Assembly (NCBI GenBank): GCA_942492815.1
Contig: OW818658.1
Location: 930,001-994,000 of the forward strand
Reading direction: 5' to 3'
DNA: 64,000 nucleotides
DNA from: JAEUWI01 sp942492815
GTDB lineage: Bacteria; Hydrogenedentota; Hydrogenedentia; Hydrogenedentales; JAEUWI01
The notes under the pieces are model-generated. The model was not told the origin of the DNA and searched no databases. It worked only from the letters and a program-made list of their open reading frames with translations. Both the position numbers and the translations under genes were made by a program. Of this stretch, positions 39,572 to 48,096 are shown in pieces; within the stretch, counting starts at the first letter, position 1; every line of letters begins with the position of its first letter.

Positions 39572-40579
39572 ATGGATGAAATGATGCGGGAGGGCCTCCG
39601 TGGGAAGCGGGTCCTCGTTCTGGGGGGCCTCGGCTTCATCGGGAGCAACCTCGCCCTGCGCTGTCTCGCCCTCGGGGCCGAAGTAACGGTCTACGACTCC
39701 CTTCTGGAGCATGGCGGCGGCAACCCCATCAATCTCGGTCCTCACCTGCGCGCGATCCGCGTGGTCCATAACGATATCCGCGACTACAATCTGGTGAACC
39801 GTGAAGTGCGCTGCCAGGATTTCATTTTTAACTGCGCGGGGCATACCTCCCATAGTTATTCGCTGAAAGATCCTTTTCTCGACATCGCCATCAATTGCAA
39901 GGGCACGATGAACGTCCTCGAGTCCGTGCGCCAGGACAATCCGGCCGCGCGGGTGGTCTATATCGGCACGAGCACCCAATGCGGCGCCATGCTTGTCAAT
40001 CCAATCGACGAGATGCACCCCGAATTCCCCCTCGACATCTATTCGGCCAACAAGAGCGTGGCGGAGAAATACCACCTCATCTACCATGGTGTCCACGGGC
40101 TCCGGACCACGGTCGTGCGGCTCGCGAATATTTACGGACCCCGTGCCAACATCAAGAGCAGCGATGCGGGCGTGCTTAACTTCTTCATCGGACTCGCTCT
40201 GCAGGGGCGTCATCTCACGATTTACGGCGATGGCGTCCAGAAGCGCAACGTGCTCTATGTGGACGACTGCGTCGAGGCGCTCCTGACGACGGCCCTGGCG
40301 GAAACGACCCTTGGCGAGGTCTATTTTGCCGCTGGCGACGGGGAATACTCCATCGTTGACTTCGCGCGGCGCGTGGTGGACGTTGTCGGAAAAGGCGATG
40401 TCGACCAGGTGCCCTGGCCCAAAGACTGGGCGGCCATGGATGTGGGCGATGTGTCGATCTCGAATGCCCGGATCAAGGCGGCGATCCCGTGGGTGCCCCG
40501 GACCTCCCTGGAGGAAGGACTCGCGCTCACACGGGACTACTACCGGGAGAATCTGGACGCCTACCTCGGCGCGAAATAG
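39572..40579 (+). CDS. NAD-dependent sugar-nucleotide epimerase/dehydratase
   Basis: Extended short-chain dehydrogenase family, about 335 residues. The NAD fingerprint GGLGFIG is at 18-24, and the catalytic pair is Tyr157-x3-Lys161 (IYSANKS) with Ser/Thr in IGTSTQCG. RLANIYGPRANIKSS and GVQKRNVLYVDDCVEAL match UDP-glucose 4-epimerase and dTDP-glucose dehydratase relatives. The exact substrate is unclear. ATG 39572 has GCGAGGCG upstream; an earlier GTG at 39542 is possible. It may supply sugars for the glycosyltransferase and UGDH-like protein further along. Confidence 0.85.
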   Translation: MDEMMREGLRGKRVLVLGGLGFIGSNLALRCLALGAEVTVYDSLLEHGGGNPINLGPHLRAIRVVHNDIRDYNLVNREVRCQDFIFNCAGHTSHSYSLKDPFLDIAINCKGTMNVLESVRQDNPAARVVYIGTSTQCGAMLVNPIDEMHPEFPLDIYSANKSVAEKYHLIYHGVHGLRTTVVRLANIYGPRANIKSSDAGVLNFFIGLALQGRHLTIYGDGVQKRNVLYVDDCVEALLTTALAETTLGEVYFAAGDGEYSIVDFARRVVDVVGKGDVDQVPWPKDWAAMDVGDVSISNARIKAAIPWVPRTSLEEGLALTRDYYRENLDAYLGAK

Positions 40580-40799
40580 GGCAGTCCCCTTCCACCGTAA
40601 CTTGATTGATTGCGTGGCACCGTTCATACTGACCGGTATGATGCCACTGGATGGCCGGGGCAGGTCCTCCCGCCAGTCCCTGGTTATAGAGGCGCTGTGA
40701 ATCCCTGTTCACGGCCGGCCATAGAATGAAGGATCCGGGCTCGCACAACGTGCGAGACCCTAACGACAGCCAATCCCCCACGGGGAGGAACCCATCTAC

Positions 40800-42800
40800 A
40801 TGACAGACCTACTTCGTAAGAAATACCTGCTGCAGCTCCTGCTGGCTCCCCTGTTGCTCCTCGGCGCCGCCGCGATTATCACCGGTTGCGGGGGTGAAGA
40901 GGAAGAAGTGCCGCCAGCGGAAGAAGTGGCCGTCGCCCCCTCGGAACAGCCTGTCGAAACCCCGGCAAAGCCCGCCGGCCCCCCCATGGCGGAGACCGTT
41001 CCGTCGACCCTGCCCGCCCTCGCGTTTATGCCGGCGGAAGCCCAGATCGCCGTGGCGCTGCCCGCGCTGCCGGGACTCCGTGATCGCATTGTGCCCCTGG
41101 TCAAGGCCCTGTCGGAGCCCGAGCGGGACATCGACACCGAACTCAAGCACGTCATGTACGATGCTGCGGACGAACTTGGCGTTCAGGCCGATACCTACGA
41201 GGCCCTTGCAACAGCCCTGGGCGTGGATCCCGCCGCGCCCGTGGCGGCCTTTGTGGACATAAGCAAGAGTGTCAGTTCCGCTGCGGAAGCCAAGGCAAAA
41301 TACGATGCCATGCAGGCCGAGCAGGCGACGAAAGATGCGGCCGCGCCCGCCGAGGCCGGTGCCACCCCCGAAGGTTCCGAGCCGACGGCCGAGGAGTCCG
41401 CAGACGAGCCGGAATTCCAACCCGATTACTTTGAAGATGCCGATAAACCCGACTGGGTCGTCGTGCTCGGCGTGACGGATCCGGAGAAGGCCCGGACGGA
41501 AATCGAGCGCATCGCGGCCGCCGACGGCGAGTTGGCTTCCCTTACGGCGGGCACCGAAGAGGTGGACGGTGTCAGCATCACCACCCGCGAAATCTGGGGC
41601 TATTTCACCACCGACAAGCACATCGCCTTCGGTAGCCTCGATCTGCTCCGCGGCGCGGCCAAACGCGTGAAGGATCCCGCCACCTTCCGCTATGGCACCG
41701 TGGAGTGTCCGCCCAAAGTCGCGGATGAGGCCGTGGCGCTGGTCTACGGCGGTCGCTTTCTGCCCATGTTCGAGACGGCCCTGCCCCTCCTCGGCCTTGA
41801 CAGCGGCGCCGAGCCCCTCGTGACCGCTCAGATGATCAAGTACAAGTCCATGTTCACCGAAGGCGGCGACGACCCCATGGTGCTCACGGCCTCCATAACG
41901 GATGGGGAGATTGAACTCCTCTCGCGCATGGACAGCACCACCCATCCCGGTATGATGGAGAAGACCGGACAACCCGCGCCCCTTCGCCTGGCGCGCTACC
42001 TGCCCGAGAACACCCTCGCCCTGATCAGTCTGCGCTTCACAGAAGAGTACAAGAAGCAGCTCCTGGAAGAAGTCGTGCCGGTGCTCGGTGCCTCCAGCGA
42101 CCCGAATGCCGCCGCCAGCGCCGGCATGGCCACGCAGGTCATCAGCCAGATTGGCGATGAACTTTCCATCGGCGTGACCGGCGCCCAGGCCGGCCTTCCC
42201 GTCATCTATGCCATGGTGGGCCTGGCCCAGCCCGAAGCCACCCAGGGCCTCCTGCAAATGTTCGTACCCATGGAGGCCGGCGTGGAGCACGAGGGCTACG
42301 CCATCGGCAAGATTCCCACACCCATTGGCATGGATATCAACCTGAGCTTTGTCGACAACATTCTCCTGGCCACGACCAGCGAGGAAGGCGCGAAAGCCGT
42401 CATCGATCTGCACAAGGCCCAGAAGGCTTCCCCGCTCTTCGCGGCGATGGAGCCCCCGCTGGATATCGAGAAGCCGGTCTATCAGACGATCGTGGTCAAT
42501 TCGGGCATCATCGACCAAGGTATGGCCGCTGCCGCCATGGTACCCGGTGGCCCCGCCAACATGGATCCCGGTCTTGCGCGGATAACCAACACGATTCGTG
42601 AGATTCGCGCCATAGGCGCGCTGGAAGGCACTTGGCTCACGGCCCGCTGGACCGTTTACCTGAAAGATCTCGAAGCGGCCATCGCGGCGTCCAAGGCTGC
42701 CGCCGAGGCAGCCCCGGGTGTCGAAGGTGCCGTCGTGGAAGGCGACGCTGGGGCCGCCGCTGAAGCCCCGGCGGAGGGCGAAGCCCCCGCAGTGCAATAG
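40800..42800 (+). CDS. Large lipoprotein (DUF3352-like)
   Basis: A 666-residue protein. It opens with a long hydrophobic signal and lipobox ending at Cys30 (IITGC), then an acidic Pro-rich linker. The body has two alpha/beta repeats with LPALAFMPAEAQIAVALPAL and RLARYLPENTLALISLRFTEEY, plus DKPDWVVVLGVTDPEKAR, resembling DUF3352-type proteins that measure or bind unknown partners in the envelope. A Glu/Ala/Pro-rich insertion lies at about 180-215, and the C-terminus ends in a low-complexity Ala/Glu tail. GGGAGG lies before ATG 40800, and a small hairpin (40740-40756, CTCGCAC-AAC-GTGCGAG) lies in its leader. Function unknown. Confidence 0.6.
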   Translation: MTDLLRKKYLLQLLLAPLLLLGAAAIITGCGGEEEEVPPAEEVAVAPSEQPVETPAKPAGPPMAETVPSTLPALAFMPAEAQIAVALPALPGLRDRIVPLVKALSEPERDIDTELKHVMYDAADELGVQADTYEALATALGVDPAAPVAAFVDISKSVSSAAEAKAKYDAMQAEQATKDAAAPAEAGATPEGSEPTAEESADEPEFQPDYFEDADKPDWVVVLGVTDPEKARTEIERIAAADGELASLTAGTEEVDGVSITTREIWGYFTTDKHIAFGSLDLLRGAAKRVKDPATFRYGTVECPPKVADEAVALVYGGRFLPMFETALPLLGLDSGAEPLVTAQMIKYKSMFTEGGDDPMVLTASITDGEIELLSRMDSTTHPGMMEKTGQPAPLRLARYLPENTLALISLRFTEEYKKQLLEEVVPVLGASSDPNAAASAGMATQVISQIGDELSIGVTGAQAGLPVIYAMVGLAQPEATQGLLQMFVPMEAGVEHEGYAIGKIPTPIGMDINLSFVDNILLATTSEEGAKAVIDLHKAQKASPLFAAMEPPLDIEKPVYQTIVVNSGIIDQGMAAAAMVPGGPANMDPGLARITNTIREIRAIGALEGTWLTARWTVYLKDLEAAIAASKAAAEAAPGVEGAVVEGDAGAAAEAPAEGEAPAVQ

Positions 42801-42830
42801 CACCCCATATCGTTCCATCCTTTTCATTCC

Positions 42831-42859
42831 AGCCCGGCGGGCCCTCCCGCCGGGCTGTG
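42831..42859 (+). terminator. GC-rich hairpin after the large lipoprotein gene
   Basis: A stem CAGCCCGGCGGG / CCCGCCGGGCTG with a short loop, 30 bases after the stop. The following sequence TGTGTCGT is only weakly T-rich, so termination strength is uncertain. Confidence 0.5.
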
Positions 42860-43008
42860 TCGTATCCCGTCGGGCCGGTTGGCGATCCGCGAACTTCTGT
42901 GTTACTCTTCAGGTCCGAGGAGTGGGGGCGTTTTTCGCAGCAATCCGGGGCGCTTGCCCTGAGTGCGGCGGACAGTGCCGCTTTGGTTAATGGAGTGCGT
43001 TCATCGTT

Positions 43009-43413
43009 GTGAGTACGTCCTTTTTCAGCGAGGAGTTCCCGAGCACCTTCGAGGCCATGACAGCCACACTCGATCGTGCGGTGGTCGCCTTGCTCGAAGG
43101 GGACTGGATACTCGGCGAACAGGTGCCCTGTATCCGGCTGTGCCTGGAAGAGGCCCTGGTCAACGCGGTGCGCCACGGCAATCACGGTGATGCCAGCCGG
43201 CGCGTGCTGATCGCCATGTTCGACCGGGACGATGAATGTGTGATTCAAGTCAGAGACGAAGGCGGCGGTTTTCGCGTGGACGATGTGGCGCTGCCCGAAA
43301 GTGACCAGTTGGGGGGCCGCGGAATCTGCCTCATACGGCACTACATGGAACATGTGACCTTTGATACCGCCGCCCATTGCCTGGAGATGTCTTTCCGGCG
43401 CAAGGCGTGCTGA
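43009..43413 (+). CDS. Anti-sigma factor serine kinase (RsbW/SpoIIAB-like)
   Basis: A GHKL-type HATPase protein, 134 residues. The N-box reads CLEEALVNAVRHGNHGD, and the ATP-lid region IQVRDEGGGFRVDD with LGGRGICLIRHYMEHV completes the fold. Such proteins hold a sigma factor or other partner and phosphorylate a STAS antagonist. The start is GTG 43009 with a weak GGAG upstream. A STAS protein is encoded about 100 bases later, the expected partner, so together they form a partner-switch pair. No sigma factor or PP2C phosphatase lies nearby. Confidence 0.85.
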   Translation: MSTSFFSEEFPSTFEAMTATLDRAVVALLEGDWILGEQVPCIRLCLEEALVNAVRHGNHGDASRRVLIAMFDRDDECVIQVRDEGGGFRVDDVALPESDQLGGRGICLIRHYMEHVTFDTAAHCLEMSFRRKAC

Positions 43414-43511
43414 CGGCCCGGCCCGCGGTGTGCGTGCCAGGAAAAATGAGCAGTGGTGTTGACAACCTCGGCCTGGCGGGCCAGCCCGCCCATTGAGGAG
43501 GAATGCAGGGT

Positions 43512-43925
43512 ATGAGTGAAGCCCATGATCGTATTGTGGATTTTGAGGTACAGGGCAAAATTGTCGTGGGGACGATCCGTACGACCAGCGTGCTCAGCGC
43601 CATCAATGTGGCCGAGTTCGGCAACGAAGTGGTCGCTAAGATTGAGGGCAACACCGGCGTAAACCTGTTGCTGAATTTCGAGAATGTGGACTACCTCTCC
43701 AGCGCGGTTCTTACAGAACTGCTGCGCATCAACAAGGCGATTCTCGAAGCCCATGGGCAGTTGCGTCTCTGCGGCGTCTCCAAAGTGATCCTCGAAATCT
43801 TCCAGATCACCAATCTGGACAAGATGTTCGCCATCTATCACGATGACGTGACCGGCGGCGTGCGGCGTTTTGTGCGTTCCCTTGAGGTGGCCGCGGAAGA
43901 TGCCGCCTGGAAGGACCCGATGTGA
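43512..43925 (+). CDS. STAS-domain anti-sigma factor antagonist
   Basis: A 137-residue STAS protein. The core NLLLNFENVDYLSSAVLTELLRINKAI contains the serine that the partner kinase would phosphorylate (DYLSSAVL). LRLCGVSKVILEIFQITNLDKMF is typical of the second half. ATG 43512 is chosen because GAGGAGG lies about 11 bases upstream; ATG 43503 is too close to that site. It pairs with the kinase-like protein just upstream. A 40-residue C-terminal extension after the domain (VTGGVRRFVRS...) is short and polar. Confidence 0.85.
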   Translation: MSEAHDRIVDFEVQGKIVVGTIRTTSVLSAINVAEFGNEVVAKIEGNTGVNLLLNFENVDYLSSAVLTELLRINKAILEAHGQLRLCGVSKVILEIFQITNLDKMFAIYHDDVTGGVRRFVRSLEVAAEDAAWKDPM

Positions 43926-44124
43926 TGCCGGCTCCGGATTCCGCGATCGGCGGTTGAAGGCCTCCGCCCAATGCTGGTACGATCCACGGTTCGTCGGTGT
44001 TCAGTTTTCGGCCCTCCAGACGCGGAGAATGGCATAATTTCCCTTGCGCCTTGAGCGCCGTCGTGTAGTCAAGTCAATTGGTTGCCGGCGGCATGGGTTC
44101 GTGACGGGCGTGCGGAGTACGTGA

Positions 44125-45423
44125 ATGAAAATTGCTATTGTGGGTACGGGTTATCAGGGCCTCGTTGTGGGCACCTGCCTGGCGGAATCGGGCCATCAGG
44201 TCGTCTGTGTCGAACAGGACGAGGCCCGCGCGGCCTCCCTGCAGGCGGGCGAAGTCCCCTTCCACGAGCCCGGCCTCGAAGAGCTCCTTTCCCGCAATAT
44301 CGAAGAAGAGCGCCTCACGTTCACCGCGAACCTCAAGTCCGCGGTCCACGACTGCCTGTGCATCCTCTTCTGCGTGAATCCGCCCGTCGCCGATTCCGGC
44401 GCCGTGGACACCACCGGGGTTCTCGATCTTGCGGCTCAGGTCGCGTCCTACATGCCGGGCTACCGCCTCTTCATCAACAAGGGCGCCTGCCCGCCCGGTA
44501 CCGCCGCCGCGCTGGACGCCGTCTTTCACCAGCACACGAAGCAACCCTACGACATCATCGTCAACCCCGACTTCCTCAAAGCGGGCAAGGCGATTGACGA
44601 CTTCATGCAGCCCGACCGCGTCGTTGTCGGCTGCGAAGACGTTCGCGTCCAGGAACTCATTCGTGAGATCTACAGCCCCTTCCTCCGCACCGGCCGCCCC
44701 ATACTTTTCATGAGCAAGGCCAGTGCCGAGATGGCCAAGTACGCCACCACCGTCATGCTCGCCTCCCGTATCTCCGTGATGAACCAGCTCGCTGAAATTT
44801 GCGCGGCGGTCGGTGCCAACGTGAGCGAGGTCCGGGAAGGTGTCGCAACGGACAGCCGGATCGGGAGCACCTTCCTTTTTCCCGGCCTTGGCTACGGCGG
44901 TGTCCACCTGCCCGGTGATGTGGATGCGTGCATTCACTTTGCGGAGGCACACCGCGTGAACACGGACCTCATCCAGGCGGTTAAATCGGTGAACCTGCGC
45001 TGCCAGGAACGTTTCGAACGTCAGATTCTGGACTATTACGGCGATGCCATCGGCGGGAAGACCATTGCCATCTGGGGCTCCACCTTCAAGCCCCGGACGG
45101 ACGATATCCGGGGTTCCATCGCCCTCCGCATTATTGATCGTCTCCTCGAACGGGGCGCGAAAGTGCAGGCCCATGATCCCGTGGCCGGTCCCGCCCTCGA
45201 AGCGCGCTACCAGGGACGGATTGTCGTCGCCCCCAAGTCTTATGATGCCCTTCAAGGGGCCGACGGTCTGGTTATCGCCACCGAATGGAGCAACTACCGC
45301 CGGCCCGCCTTCGGGCGCATGGCGGAGCTCATGGCCGAACGCGTTATCTTCGATGGGCGCAATCTCTTCAACCCGGAAGACATGGCGGAAAACGGGTTCA
45401 CCTATTTCAGCGTCGGGCGATAG
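44125..45423 (+). CDS. UDP-glucose/GDP-mannose dehydrogenase homologue with replaced active site
   Basis: A 432-residue member of the family that oxidises UDP-glucose to UDP-glucuronate in two steps. The NAD fold IVGTGYQGLVVGTCLA (5-20), NPDFLKAG (147-154) and TFKPRTDDIRGS are all conserved. The catalytic region differs: the GGSCFPKD block reads GGVHLPGD (259-265), putting His261 where the catalytic Cys belongs and Gly264 for Lys, and the KxxxN helix reads KYATT (205-209) with Thr for Asn. It therefore cannot form the usual thioester and may act as a one-step dehydrogenase, a binding protein or a new enzyme. ATG 44125 opens the Rossmann fold. Confidence 0.8.
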   Translation: MKIAIVGTGYQGLVVGTCLAESGHQVVCVEQDEARAASLQAGEVPFHEPGLEELLSRNIEEERLTFTANLKSAVHDCLCILFCVNPPVADSGAVDTTGVLDLAAQVASYMPGYRLFINKGACPPGTAAALDAVFHQHTKQPYDIIVNPDFLKAGKAIDDFMQPDRVVVGCEDVRVQELIREIYSPFLRTGRPILFMSKASAEMAKYATTVMLASRISVMNQLAEICAAVGANVSEVREGVATDSRIGSTFLFPGLGYGGVHLPGDVDACIHFAEAHRVNTDLIQAVKSVNLRCQERFERQILDYYGDAIGGKTIAIWGSTFKPRTDDIRGSIALRIIDRLLERGAKVQAHDPVAGPALEARYQGRIVVAPKSYDALQGADGLVIATEWSNYRRPAFGRMAELMAERVIFDGRNLFNPEDMAENGFTYFSVGR

Positions 45424-45567
45424 CCCGAAAGGCAAGAACCAGAAGGGCGGGTTCGACCACGGGAGAGGATTTCGGAAAAGCATGGTCGAAGCAGCAAAGA
45501 GGACGGCCCCGATCCGGACCGATCAGATCTCTCCGGGTGAACCGCCGGGCCGCCGGGAAGTGCGTCC

Positions 45568-46461
45568 ATGAGCGGCGGCCTGACCATTTCCTCCAACGTC
45601 GTCGACAGCGCCTGCCGGCTACGAAGCGTGTCCCTGTCGCCGCGTCAATGCATGAACTTCGCCGCCGGCCTGGATGACAACAATCCCTGGTATTTCGATG
45701 ACACCCGACCGGAAGGAATTCTTGCCCATCCGATGCTCGCCGTCGCCCTGACGTGGCCCCTTTCCGCCGCCGTCGACGACGTGTGGGAGGGCGGAGGAAT
45801 CGCCCCGGAAGCGCGGGCACGGCAAGTACACTACAACGAATCCATCCTCTGGCACCGCACGATGGAGGCTGACGCGCACCTCGAGATTGCGGGAACCATT
45901 TGCTCACTGGCACCCCACCCCGCGGGCACCTTGGCCGTACTCCGCTATGATGCCCGGAATCGTCTGGGCGAGGCCCTGTTCACCGAGTACGTTACCGGAT
46001 TGCTCCGTGGCGTTACCCTGGCGGGCGCGGGGCGAGGCGATGCCGAAGTGCCCCGGCCGACGCCTCCACCCGAAAGCCTGAGCGGGGCCTGGGAGGCTGC
46101 CCTCAACGTCGGACCGCTGGCGGCCCACGTCTACGATGCGTGCAGCGACATTTCGTTTCCCATTCACACCTCGCCCGCCTTCGCACGGCAGGTCGGACTT
46201 CCCGGAACGATCTATCAAGGCACCGCCACGCTCGGTCTGGCGGTGCGCGAAATCCTCAATCGTGAAGGCGGTGCCGACCCCCGGGTGCTCGCCGAAGTGC
46301 ATGGTGCCTTTCGGGGCATGGTCGTCCCGGGCTCGGTGGTGAAGCTGACCATCCTGGGCGTCGGGCTTGAACCGGGCCGGAAGACGGTCTATTTTGAAGT
46401 GAAGACGGCGGCAGGCGAATTGGCTGTTCGCGATGGACGCGCCGTGCTGAACCTGACATAA
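45568..46461 (+). CDS. MaoC-like double-hotdog dehydratase
   Basis: A 297-residue protein with two hotdog halves. The C-terminal half has DISFPIHTSPAFARQVGLPGTIYQGTATLGLAVREI, which corresponds to the hydratase-2 motif (Asp, and His in the position of the catalytic pair HxxP-like region), followed by FRGMVVPGSVVKLTI. The N-terminal half (LSPRQCMNFAAGLDDNNPWYFDD) matches the paired half. It would hydrate or dehydrate an acyl-CoA double bond. It is followed 30 bases later by an acyl-CoA ligase, so the two likely act in one pathway. Confidence 0.78.
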   Translation: MSGGLTISSNVVDSACRLRSVSLSPRQCMNFAAGLDDNNPWYFDDTRPEGILAHPMLAVALTWPLSAAVDDVWEGGGIAPEARARQVHYNESILWHRTMEADAHLEIAGTICSLAPHPAGTLAVLRYDARNRLGEALFTEYVTGLLRGVTLAGAGRGDAEVPRPTPPPESLSGAWEAALNVGPLAAHVYDACSDISFPIHTSPAFARQVGLPGTIYQGTATLGLAVREILNREGGADPRVLAEVHGAFRGMVVPGSVVKLTILGVGLEPGRKTVYFEVKTAAGELAVRDGRAVLNLT

Positions 46462-46491
46462 TGAAGATATCCCACCTGGAAAGAGGCTGGC

Positions 46492-48081
46492 ATGGCTGAA
46501 TCAACTGGTACGCTGCTCTGGCAGCATGTAAGTTATTGGGCGCAAAAAAATCCCGACGGAGAAGCCCTCGTGTTCAACGACGTCCGCATGACCTGGGCGG
46601 AATTCGACGCGCGGGTCGACCGGACGGCGCGGGCCTTTCTTGAGGCTGGCGTGCAACGCGGGGATCGCATCGCCATGGTTTCCATGGGCCGTCCCGAGTT
46701 CATCATCACCTTCATGGCCGCCGCCAAGGTGGGCGCCACCTGGCTCGGACTATCCCCCAAGTTCACCACGGACGAGCTCCGTTACATCGTGGGCCACTGC
46801 CAGCCATCACTGCTTATCACGCTCCACGAGTACATGGGTATCGACCTCATCGCCGCCGGCCAGACCTTTGCCGAGGAGTTTCCCTGCATCTACAAAGTTC
46901 TCGTCATCGGCACGCCCCATCCGGATTTTACCCAATTCGACGAATGGGCCGACCGGGAACGCCCGGAGCTGGCGGAGGCCCTCGCGCAACGCGTTGCCGA
47001 GGTTTCCGATGCGGACGAGGTTCTGCTCATGTACACTTCCGGCTCCACCGGCAAGCCCAAGGGCGTCCTCCAGACCCACCGCGCCATTATCGAAAACATC
47101 CGCTCGGAAATGGCCTTTTTCGGAATCGGCGGCCAAGGCCGACTTCTCCTGCACTTCCCCATTAATCACGTTGCCGCGGACGTGGAAATCGGGTTCGCCG
47201 CGGTCATGGGGGGGAGCGCCCTCGTCTTCATGGACCACTTCGACCCCCAGTCCTCGCTGGAGATCATCGAGAAGGAACGGATTACTATGGTCGGCCAGGT
47301 GCCGGTCATGTTCCTCATGCAGTTCCAGGCGCCCAAGTTCAAGGATATGGACTGGAGCCACGTCACCCGCTTCGTCTGGGGTGGTGCGGGCGTCCCCCAA
47401 CTGGTGCTCGATGTGCTCAAGGGCATCGCCGCCAAAACCGGAGCGCGTCTGCTTACGGGCTACGGCTCCACGGAGCTCTGTGGCTTTGTCACCTATACCA
47501 CCGGCGACGAAGACAACGAGCGTATGGCGAAATCCGTGGGGAAGGTTGTGCCGCCCTTCGAACTCAAGATCGTGGATGCCAGCCGCCAGACCGTGCCAGC
47601 GGGGACCATCGGCGAGCTCGCCGTGCGCGGCCCCAGCGTCATGAAGGGCTACCTCAACAATCCCAAGGCCACCCGTGATGTGCTCGACGGGGATGGCTGG
47701 TATTACACCAGCGACCTGGGCTGGGTGGATGACGACGGCTATATCTTCCTGTCCGGACGCAGCAGCGAAATGTATAAATCGGGCGGCGAGAACGTGTTTC
47801 CCCGCGAGATCGAGGAAGTACTCGAGTCCCACCCCGCAGTACTCTTTGCCGCGGTGCTGGGCGTTTCCGATCCCCTCTATCAGGAGGCGGGCCACGGCTT
47901 TGTCATGCTCAAGGCGGGCCAGTCCGTCGATGCGGACGCGTTACGCGAGCACTGCAAATTGCACCTCGCAAATTTCAAGGTCCCCAAGAAATTCACGATC
48001 GAGAGCGCGTTGCCCCTGCTGCCCAACGGCAAGGTCAACAAGATGGCCCTGCGCGGCAGACTCAATACCGGCGGCGCGTGA
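46492..48081 (+). CDS. AMP-dependent acyl-CoA synthetase/ligase
   Basis: An ANL-superfamily adenylating enzyme, 529 residues, that activates a carboxylate with ATP then loads CoA. Motifs in order: LLMYTSGSTGKPKG (P-loop), LTGYGSTELCG, GELAVRGPSVMKGYL, DGWYYTSDLGWVDDDGY, LSGRSSEMYKSGGENVFPREIE and the C-terminal catalytic Lys in LPNGKVNKMAL. The ATG at 46492 is preceded by GAAAGAGG. It forms a probable operon with the MaoC-like gene before it and the glycosyltransferase after it. The substrate is not evident. Confidence 0.92.
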   Translation: MAESTGTLLWQHVSYWAQKNPDGEALVFNDVRMTWAEFDARVDRTARAFLEAGVQRGDRIAMVSMGRPEFIITFMAAAKVGATWLGLSPKFTTDELRYIVGHCQPSLLITLHEYMGIDLIAAGQTFAEEFPCIYKVLVIGTPHPDFTQFDEWADRERPELAEALAQRVAEVSDADEVLLMYTSGSTGKPKGVLQTHRAIIENIRSEMAFFGIGGQGRLLLHFPINHVAADVEIGFAAVMGGSALVFMDHFDPQSSLEIIEKERITMVGQVPVMFLMQFQAPKFKDMDWSHVTRFVWGGAGVPQLVLDVLKGIAAKTGARLLTGYGSTELCGFVTYTTGDEDNERMAKSVGKVVPPFELKIVDASRQTVPAGTIGELAVRGPSVMKGYLNNPKATRDVLDGDGWYYTSDLGWVDDDGYIFLSGRSSEMYKSGGENVFPREIEEVLESHPAVLFAAVLGVSDPLYQEAGHGFVMLKAGQSVDADALREHCKLHLANFKVPKKFTIESALPLLPNGKVNKMALRGRLNTGGA

Positions 48082-48096
48082 GCCTGCCCGAGCTTA

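Noticed and set aside
40809..42827. A 672-codon minus-strand frame opposite the large lipoprotein gene
   Set aside because: It is antisense to a gene with signal peptide and ribosome binding site; its product has Gly/His/Arg-rich shadow composition.
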